From: JBBSUQ01 sp038234235
GTDB taxonomy: Bacteria > Bacteroidota > Bacteroidia > Flavobacteriales_D > Crocinitomicaceae
Length of the DNA: 11,753 nucleotides
Assembly: GCA_038234235.1 (NCBI GenBank)
Contig: JBBSUQ010000100.1
Span: 1-11,753, forward strand
Direction of reading: 5' to 3'
The notes below the pieces were generated by a model. The model saw only the letters and a list, made by a program, of their open reading frames with translations. It did not search any database and was not told the DNA's origin. A program made the position numbers and the translations under genes. Shown one piece after another: positions 6,252 to 11,753 of this stretch (the stretch's first letter is position 1; each line of letters begins with the position of its first letter).

Positions 6252-8480
6252 ATGAAATATTTTCTGACCACATTTATATTTTCATTTATAATTTTAACTT
6301 CTGGATTCCTTTTTGGACAAAGAGTTGATTTTAACAATTACGAAACATTAAAAGCAAAAGGCGACATACCTGTAGATTTTTCAACACGTACTTACGACAA
6401 AATTAAGGAAGAAATTGAAACTGGAAGAACAGATATATCTAAGAAAGCCAACGAGAAAATATTTATCCAGAAAATTAATAGTTCTATTGATGAGATTTTA
6501 CATTCAGGTTACGTTGTTTATGGTGATGATGTAACAAAATATGTTTCTAAAGTAGGTGAAAAGGTACTAAAATCTTTACCGGAACTTCAAAATAAGCTAA
6601 GATTTTATACTTTAAAATCAAACATAGCCAATGCCTTTTCAACAGACCAAGGAATTGTTTTCGTCACAACAGGATTAATTTCTCAATTAGAAAATGAAGC
6701 ACAATTAGCATTTGTTTTGGCCCATGAAATTTCTCATTATACAGAACACCATGTCGTTGAAACTTATGAATACAACATTAAAAATAGATTCAGTTTAAAT
6801 ATTGAACAATTAAGTATTTATTCTAAAGATAAAGAATTTGAAGCCGATAAATTAGGGGTAAAACTTTACCATGATGCTGGTTATTCAAAATCTGAAATTG
6901 CACCTGGTTTTGATGTATTGCTTTATTCATATCTTCCTTTTGATGAAATAGAATTCCCAAAAAATTATTTTAATTCAGATCTTATCTATGTCCCTACCAA
7001 TCTTTTTCCGGACAAAAAATATGAAATTAAAGCAGAAGATGACGTTGATGATTCTAAAAGTTCGCATCCCAATATTAAAAGCCGTAAAATAAAGACAGAA
7101 GAAGAAATAAACACTTTTAACAATTGGGGAGAAGATTTATATTTAGTTAGCAAAGAAGATTTTGAATACATCAGAAATATTTGTCGTTTTGAAAGCATCC
7201 GCACAGATATTATTGATCATGAATACGCAGATGCACTTTATACCATTTTTATTTTAGAAAAAACGAATCCAAATTCAATGTATTTGCAAAGACGAAAAGC
7301 GCAAATTTGGTTGAGTATTTCTCAATTACAAAATGCTGGTTTAGAATCTTATTACACAGACAGAAGTTCTGAATACGAAGGAGAAATAGCTAGTTTGCAC
7401 TTTTTTCTAAAAAAATTAGATAAAATCTCAACTTCGGCACTTGCGATGAGAAATATTCAAGATATATCAAATCGATTTCCTGAAGACAAAGAGATTATGG
7501 AAATACGCAAGAGAATGATTCGTAGTTTAGCTTACAGTGAGAAATTTAAATTGGAAGATTTCAGTGAAAAAACATTCCAGCAGGCCTATGTAGATTTTCA
7601 AAAAGCCAAAATAATCGATACTACAGTTGTGGTTGTTGAAAACAAAGAAGAAAAACTTAGTAAATATGATAAGATAAGAAGAAAGAAAGATGTGGATAAC
7701 CCCAATAATTTTGATTCAACTTACTATTACAAATACGCTCTTTCAGATTTAGTTGTCGATGAAAAGTTTAAAGAGACTTATATAAAATTCCAAACAGAGA
7801 AAGAATTAGAAGATCAGAAAAAAGACATTACAAAAGACATGTCTAATAGGGAACGTAAAAAATATTACAAACAAGAAACGGAAAATGAGATGAAAATTGG
7901 ACTAAAAAGTGCCATTTTATTTGATCCATACGTTAATCATTATAATAAAAATGGTACGGATATAGAGAAATCTGAGGATATAAGAGTTAAATATTTAGAG
8001 GCTTTGGATAATACATTGGCCGAAAGTGAGGTAAAATTACAACCCGTTGCAAGGTATAATTTAGATCAAACAGGAACAAAAGGTTTTAATGATCGGGCTT
8101 TGATACTTACCTATTTCCGACAAAATGAATTGTTATCATCAATAGACGATATTTTCCCTGTAGATTATTCAGATTTCAATGATTTGAAAAAAGATTACAA
8201 TACAAATTATTTGGTTTTTGCTTCTTTAGAACATAGTTTTTCTTTTGATGCGTCTTTCGCCTTAGCATATGCAATTCTTTTTCCACCAGCTTTGTTCATA
8301 GTTCTTCCTATAAAATTTATGCGAATGCACCATACAGAAATGTCATTCATTGTTTTTAATTTAGACGATCCAACAAAATCTCAAGTTCAGTCATTTTATT
8401 TTCGAGATGCTCCTTCGAAGTTAAATATTGAAGCAAGGTTATTTAATATTTTCGAAGATTTCTCGCAAACACCACAATAA
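6252..8480 (+). CDS. Exported M48-family zinc metalloprotease with long C-terminal extension
   Basis: The 742-residue product starts with a signal peptide (likely cut near residue 22, FLFG|Q) and acts in the periplasm or is held at a membrane. The M48 catalytic domain spans about 75-280: NAFST (127-131) and GIVFVTTGL precede the zinc motif HEISH (158-162), with the third ligand in EFEAD (195-199) and the late family motif HPxxxxR (272-278). About 70 residues separate EAD from that motif, longer than usual. The rest is helical and charged, with a possible TPR-like stretch near 320-360, a Lys/Glu-rich coiled region near 480-570, and a hydrophobic segment at about 669-690 that could cross a membrane. 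BepA in E. coli is an M48 protease with helical repeats that handles barrel assembly; the flanking barrel genes make a similar job plausible, but this is inference. All catalytic residues are intact. Confidence 0.85.
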   Translation: MKYFLTTFIFSFIILTSGFLFGQRVDFNNYETLKAKGDIPVDFSTRTYDKIKEEIETGRTDISKKANEKIFIQKINSSIDEILHSGYVVYGDDVTKYVSKVGEKVLKSLPELQNKLRFYTLKSNIANAFSTDQGIVFVTTGLISQLENEAQLAFVLAHEISHYTEHHVVETYEYNIKNRFSLNIEQLSIYSKDKEFEADKLGVKLYHDAGYSKSEIAPGFDVLLYSYLPFDEIEFPKNYFNSDLIYVPTNLFPDKKYEIKAEDDVDDSKSSHPNIKSRKIKTEEEINTFNNWGEDLYLVSKEDFEYIRNICRFESIRTDIIDHEYADALYTIFILEKTNPNSMYLQRRKAQIWLSISQLQNAGLESYYTDRSSEYEGEIASLHFFLKKLDKISTSALAMRNIQDISNRFPEDKEIMEIRKRMIRSLAYSEKFKLEDFSEKTFQQAYVDFQKAKIIDTTVVVVENKEEKLSKYDKIRRKKDVDNPNNFDSTYYYKYALSDLVVDEKFKETYIKFQTEKELEDQKKDITKDMSNRERKKYYKQETENEMKIGLKSAILFDPYVNHYNKNGTDIEKSEDIRVKYLEALDNTLAESEVKLQPVARYNLDQTGTKGFNDRALILTYFRQNELLSSIDDIFPVDYSDFNDLKKDYNTNYLVFASLEHSFSFDASFALAYAILFPPALFIVLPIKFMRMHHTEMSFIVFNLDDPTKSQVQSFYFRDAPSKLNIEARLFNIFEDFSQTPQ

Positions 8481-8482
8481 TT

Positions 8483-9277
8483 ATGAAAAAATTATCTTTA
8501 ATTTTTAGCTTAATATTCTATACAACATTTTTAAATGCACAGTCTAATAGAACTTTTTTTAATAAAAGAATTGTTTTAGACTTTTCCGGTACTGGAACAT
8601 TTCCACTTGTTGCCAATCCTCAAGGATTATTAGATGAAAAATTGAGAACTACTGGTAGATCTCCAAGTTTTGGGTACATTGCGCAACTTTCGTATGCTTT
8701 TACTAGGAAATTTATGCTGGGTGTAAGTTATGCTCACCTTAGTGGTTATGCTGCTGGTCCTGAAGCTTATCGAGAGTCTAATTCTAATGTTAATGGTAGT
8801 TTTAGCATAAGTTTAGATCATGAACGATTTAAAACGAATAAAAATGCCTACGGTTTAGTATTCGCAATTGGTTCTGGGAGTTCTATTTTACCTGGAGGAA
8901 CTTCATTTCAGGTGGGAATTGAACGAGTTGTGCAAACAATAGTTGATAAAGATTATAATTTTAGGATAAATGATGTAAACAATAACGGATTAATCCTTGT
9001 TGGTGGAGAAACTTTGGTTACACAAGAACAAAAGAAATTTATATCACAATATGAGCAAAAAGTAATAAGAATAATTTTAGAGCCGATGAAAAGAATTCCG
9101 ATCACAAAAAACCTAGCTTTTAATTATGGAATAAGAATGCAACTTTCTTTTGGTAAAATTTCTAGTCCATTATACAGCCAAGGTAAATTTGATTTTTCTG
9201 ATGGTGATGTTTCTTATATCGAAGATTTAAAGTATACATTTATAATGTTTAAGTCTGGTTTTTCTTTAATGTTGTAA
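8483..9277 (+). CDS. Exported protein, probable outer-membrane beta-barrel
   Basis: I do not recognise a named family for this 264-residue protein. It has a clear signal peptide, with likely cleavage after A19 (LNA|Q). The mature part resembles a small barrel: alternating strands such as FGYIAQLSYAF, FMLGVSYAHLSGY, GSFSISLDHERF and AYGLVFAIGSGSS, then LAFNYGIRMQLSFGK and a hydrophobic final strand (FIMFKSGFSLML). The last residue is Leu rather than the usual Phe. The middle (about 150-205) is more polar and may be a periplasmic or surface insert. It starts 2 bp after the M48 gene's stop codon and ends its operon, so the two are almost certainly co-expressed and it may be the protease's partner or substrate. 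The coding call is firm; the barrel assignment is moderate. Confidence 0.75.
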   Translation: MKKLSLIFSLIFYTTFLNAQSNRTFFNKRIVLDFSGTGTFPLVANPQGLLDEKLRTTGRSPSFGYIAQLSYAFTRKFMLGVSYAHLSGYAAGPEAYRESNSNVNGSFSISLDHERFKTNKNAYGLVFAIGSGSSILPGGTSFQVGIERVVQTIVDKDYNFRINDVNNNGLILVGGETLVTQEQKKFISQYEQKVIRIILEPMKRIPITKNLAFNYGIRMQLSFGKISSPLYSQGKFDFSDGDVSYIEDLKYTFIMFKSGFSLML

Positions 9278-9326
9278 AGTAATTTTTTAGAACCCTACGT
9301 TCTTATTCATTAACATATAATTTTAT

Positions 9327-9399
9327 ATAACAACTCGTTTAATTTATGTTGTTATTTAACTTCGGAGTTTTTAAAGCAGGCTTTAGTTTTATGCTTTAA
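9327..9399. other. Two stem-loops in the convergent intergenic region
   Basis: ATAACAAC (9327-9334) pairs with GTTGTTAT (9348-9355), and TTAAAGCA (9371-9378) pairs with TGCTTTAA (9392-9399). Both have perfect 8-bp stems and 13-nt loops. They lie between the end of the M48/barrel operon and the convergent ferredoxin gene. Neither has a convincing T-run, so a shared terminator role is possible but unproven. Confidence 0.4.
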
Positions 9400-9417
9400 T
9401 TAATAATTGATAAAAAC

Positions 9418-9738
9418 TTATTCCTCAGGAGCCAGTCTCAATACAATTCCATCAATATCATTTGTGATTTGTATCTGACAACCTAATCTCGAATTTGATT
9501 TTACAAAGAATGCCTGGTCTAACATATCCAATTCTGCATCTGATTGTGGCGCTAGGTCATGTTCGCTTTCCAAATAACACTGACAAGTAGCGCACATAGC
9601 CATACCACCGCATTCGCCGGCAACAGGTAGGTCGTAAGATCTACAAACTTCCATGATGTTCATACTCATATCGGTCGGCGCGACTAATTCATGGTTCACA
9701 CCTTCTCGGTCAATTATTGTTACTTTTATTTCGCTCAT
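9418..9738 (-). CDS. [2Fe-2S] ferredoxin, adrenodoxin type
   Basis: This 106-residue cytoplasmic electron carrier has the four cluster ligands C43-X5-C49-X2-C52-X34-C87, the spacing of adrenodoxin/ISC-type ferredoxins rather than plant type. The flanking segments AGECGGMAMCATCQCY and SRLGCQIQ are characteristic, and DIDGIVLRL is the usual C-terminal strand. An extra C54 and C32 are present and are not expected ligands. In the family it donates electrons to iron-sulfur cluster assembly or to oxygenases; the partner is not shown here. It might serve the nearby diiron hydroxylase MiaE, but that is only a guess from proximity. It follows the phosphatase on the same strand with a 95-bp gap containing its own -7 box, so independent transcription is likely. 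Confidence 0.93.
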   Translation of the reverse strand: MSEIKVTIIDREGVNHELVAPTDMSMNIMEVCRSYDLPVAGECGGMAMCATCQCYLESEHDLAPQSDAELDMLDQAFFVKSNSRLGCQIQITNDIDGIVLRLAPEE

Positions 9739-9812
9739 TTTATGTGTCTATTTCGCTTGTGCTTATTTTTGGTAAAGTCGATTATAAAACTCGTGTTTTT
9801 ACTATTTTGTTG

Positions 9813-9820
9813 CAAAATTA
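9813..9820 (-). promoter_or_regulatory. -7 promoter box of the ferredoxin gene
   Basis: On the minus strand, TAATTTTG fits TAnnTTTG and lies 74 bp before the ferredoxin start, just beyond the phosphatase stop codon. It is the same 8-mer as before gldB and miaE. It overlaps a small inverted repeat, ATTTTG-TTG-CAAAAT (9804-9818). No -33 TTG occurs at the expected spacing. Confidence 0.45.
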
Positions 9821-9833
9821 ATTAAACAAATAA

Positions 9834-11474
9834 TTATTTAGCTAACAATTGTAAAATAGGTTGACCTATTAATAAATTGGTATTTTGCAAATTAAGTAAC
9901 TGAGTTATAGTTGCAGCGATATCCGTTATTTCTATGAATTCATAAATTTCTTGATGTTTAATTTTCATTCCATAAAAAAGTAAAGGAACGTGCGTGTCAT
10001 AACTATAAGCAGAACCATGACTTGTGCCTTTGTGTGAAGTTTCAGATTCTTTTCCTTTTGGTAAATAGCCAGGTTTTAAGGTGAAAATTAAATCACCGCT
10101 TCTAATAGCAAGATAACCTCGTTTTACCATTTCATTTCTACCTTCAAAAGGCAATGGATTTTCTAATTCAGAACTCAAGTAGATTTGTGCAACTCCCTCC
10201 CAAGTTTTGATTTCTGATTTAATAAATTCCTCAATTTTAATTAAATCTAATTTGTTTGCTTTCACAATATTGTGATCAATGTAAATGTTATTATTTTCTT
10301 CAATTAAATTTAAATCTTGATGGAATTTGGTTTTGACTTTTTTATTTAATTCTTCCATTTTTTCGGTGAGATATACATAGCCTCCAAATAAATTGTGGTC
10401 TTGTAAAAATTTAGGAACAGGCACTACAGCATGATCCGCAGTAAGAAAAAGTACAAAATTGTTTTTGCCAACTTGTTTTTCTAGCTCTTTAATCAACCTT
10501 GCAATTTCTAAATCAAGTTTTATGTACATGTCTTCAATTTCCACAGAATACGGTCCGAAGGCATGTCCCGCAATATCTGGCGTACTGTAACTAATACAAA
10601 GTGCATCACAAATTTCATCTTTACCAAGCTTTTCATTTCTTAAAATTTCCAAAGCAATATCAGTCAAATAAGTATTTGCAAATGGTGTGGCTGTAAATAA
10701 TGCATAATTAGTGTCTTTGCCGCACATCGCTTTTAAATTATACGGAAATTCAGAAGTTTCTTTACCTGGCAATGGTTTTTCGTAATCACTTTTGTCAGGA
10801 TATTGATATGTATTAAGCGGATAAATTGTTTCCCAAGTTTTCTCTTGTAAAGTTTTAAAAGGTATTTGCTTGGCATTATACTCCTGCAACCACACTGGTA
10901 ACTGATTCATGTAAAAAGAACTTGTAATCATATTGCCACTTGCATAATCATACCAAAAAGCACCGTTAGCTAAATGTCCTCCAGGCAAAATTGCAGCTCT
11001 ATCTTTTATAGAAATTGAAAATATTTTAGAATTCGGATTTGCCAATTTCAATTCATCTGTATAAGTATTTGCAATTAAATTTTTGGGCGAGCAAATTCCA
11101 AAAATACTTTCAGCACCGATGCTATTTACTGTTGAATCATATACACAATTCACCAATAAATTACTATTTCTATCAATCCATTCATTAGCTACAATTCCAT
11201 GATTGTTTGGTGTAGTTCCAGTGTAAATGCTTGCATGTCCTGGTCCGGTATAAGTTGGTACATAATTATAATTTGCGTTTCTACAATTAACACCTTTCTC
11301 CATTAATTTTACAAAACCATCTTTTCCGAAACGGTCATAAAAACGGTTTAAATAGTCATAGCACATTTGGTCAACCACAATACCTACAACCAGTTTTGGA
11401 CCTTCATTTAATTGAGAAAATGATGTTGATACTTTCAAAAAAGCAATTATCAGAAGTAAAATAGATTTGCGCAT
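9834..11474 (-). CDS. PafA-like alkaline phosphatase (alkaline phosphatase superfamily)
   Basis: The 546-residue product has a Sec signal peptide (cleavage probably near residues 19-21) and should be periplasmic. It hydrolyses phosphate monoesters if it behaves like PafA of Elizabethkingia/Flavobacterium. The superfamily metal site is complete: D35, D299 with H303 (PDIAGH), D346-H347 (TADH) and H486 (GTSHGS). The Thr nucleophile is T76 in PTYTGPGHAS, N96 follows in HGIVANEW, and K156-x-R158 (IKDRAAILPGGH) is the pair that marks monoesterases of the PafA type rather than diesterases. The segment VVDQM is typical, but Cys38-Tyr39 stand where I recall Arg-Trp. Its length fits the family. The start codon follows a TATTTTTG box by 16 bp. 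No Pho-box-like repeat was seen. It is divergent from miaE. Confidence 0.9.
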   Translation of the reverse strand: MRKSILLLIIAFLKVSTSFSQLNEGPKLVVGIVVDQMCYDYLNRFYDRFGKDGFVKLMEKGVNCRNANYNYVPTYTGPGHASIYTGTTPNNHGIVANEWIDRNSNLLVNCVYDSTVNSIGAESIFGICSPKNLIANTYTDELKLANPNSKIFSISIKDRAAILPGGHLANGAFWYDYASGNMITSSFYMNQLPVWLQEYNAKQIPFKTLQEKTWETIYPLNTYQYPDKSDYEKPLPGKETSEFPYNLKAMCGKDTNYALFTATPFANTYLTDIALEILRNEKLGKDEICDALCISYSTPDIAGHAFGPYSVEIEDMYIKLDLEIARLIKELEKQVGKNNFVLFLTADHAVVPVPKFLQDHNLFGGYVYLTEKMEELNKKVKTKFHQDLNLIEENNNIYIDHNIVKANKLDLIKIEEFIKSEIKTWEGVAQIYLSSELENPLPFEGRNEMVKRGYLAIRSGDLIFTLKPGYLPKGKESETSHKGTSHGSAYSYDTHVPLLFYGMKIKHQEIYEFIEITDIAATITQLLNLQNTNLLIGQPILQLLAK

Positions 11475-11490
11475 GGATTTTATTATGCCC

Positions 11491-11498
11491 CAAAAATA
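11491..11498 (-). promoter_or_regulatory. Possible -7 box of the phosphatase gene
   Basis: On the minus strand, TATTTTTG fits TAnnTTTG and lies 16 bp before the phosphatase ATG, so the leader would be under 10 nt. No -33 element is evident. It lies 22 bp from the miaE box on the opposite strand, so the two promoters would be back to back. Confidence 0.35.
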
Positions 11499-11520
11499 TC
11501 CATATTCATTGAAATAAGCC

Positions 11521-11528
11521 TAATTTTG
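11521..11528 (+). promoter_or_regulatory. -7 promoter box of the miaE-like gene
   Basis: TAATTTTG fits TAnnTTTG and lies 21 bp before the ATG at 11550. It is the same 8-mer seen before gldB and the ferredoxin gene. No TTG is found at -33. Confidence 0.45.
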
Positions 11529-11549
11529 GATGAAATTTAAAATATTATC

Positions 11550-11753
11550 ATGTTAAATCTTAAGTTACCAACCGATCCACGCTGGGCAAACATAGTTGAA
11601 AAAAATATCGATGAAATACTTTCTGACCATGCATTTTGCGAACAGAAAGCAGCATCTAATGCCATTTCGATAATGGTTCAATATCCGCATTTATCAGAAG
11701 TTGTTAGTGGAATGATTGAAATTGCACAAGAAGAAATGGAACATTTTAAACAA
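11550..11753 (+). CDS. miaE: MiaE-like tRNA hydroxylase, N-terminal part (3' end outside window)
   Basis: The 68 visible residues match the start of MiaE, a ferritin-like non-haem diiron enzyme that hydroxylates the isopentenyl group of 2-methylthio-N6-isopentenyladenosine at tRNA position 37, next to the anticodon. The opening LKLPTDPRW (4-12) and the HAFCEQKAASNA segment (27-38) are characteristic. E31 and the ExxH pair E62/H65 are the expected first iron ligands; the second half of the diiron site lies beyond the window. The frame is open to the last base, so the gene is cut by the window edge rather than broken. Bacteroidota homologues are MiaE-like by annotation; activity in this phylum is less well established than in Salmonella. 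Confidence 0.9.
   Translation, partial: MLNLKLPTDPRWANIVEKNIDEILSDHAFCEQKAASNAISIMVQYPHLSEVVSGMIEIAQEEMEHFKQ

Noticed and set aside
6071..6337. Minus-strand frame across the nadE/M48 junction
   Set aside because: Antisense to the conserved end of nadE and the M48 signal peptide.
6986..7204. Minus-strand frame inside the M48 gene
   Set aside because: Shadow of a serine-, lysine- and acid-rich coding stretch; no support.

Overview
This window is ordinary chromosomal DNA from a member of the Bacteroidota, most likely a gliding or gliding-related flavobacterium-like organism. The evidence is: AT-rich sequence; adjacent gldB and gldC genes; a type IX secretion (T9SS) C-terminal sorting domain; several matches to the Bacteroidota -7 promoter element TAnnTTTG; almost no Shine-Dalgarno sequences; and a PafA-type phosphatase. 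No insertion sequence, prophage, CRISPR array or plasmid gene is visible.

Layout, left to right. Bases 1-494 are the 3' end of a secreted T9SS cargo gene. A -7 box at 571 precedes a tRNA-Leu(UAG) gene (624-705), a perfect 11-bp hairpin with a T-run, and trigger factor (tig, 767-2122). After tig come two AC-dinucleotide tracts and a strong composite terminator. A minus-strand operon, gldB -> gldC -> DUF2797 protein (4532 down to 2348), converges on tig. An 85-bp divergent region separates it from a tight plus-strand operon (4618-9277): outer-membrane beta-barrel protein, nadE, a 742-residue M48 metalloprotease, and a second exported probable beta-barrel protein. The gaps in that operon are 8, 3 and 2 bp. 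Two minus-strand genes follow: an adrenodoxin-type [2Fe-2S] ferredoxin (9738-9418) and a PafA-like alkaline phosphatase (11474-9834). The window closes with the 5' end of a plus-strand miaE-like gene (11550 onward).

How the genes may work together. GldB and GldC link the centre of the window to gliding. The divergent operon carries two exported probable barrel proteins and a periplasmic M48 protease with a long C-terminal extension, an arrangement that suggests outer-membrane protein maturation or quality control. That link is inferred from domain content and spacing only. nadE, a cytoplasmic NAD-biosynthesis gene, sits inside this envelope operon and starts with TTG. The most novel candidates are the M48/barrel cassette next to gldBC, and the DUF2797 protein, which combines a Cys-rich zinc-ribbon-like region with a GIY-YIG-like core. 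tRNA-Leu, tig, ferredoxin, phosphatase and miaE look like standard housekeeping or nutrient genes.
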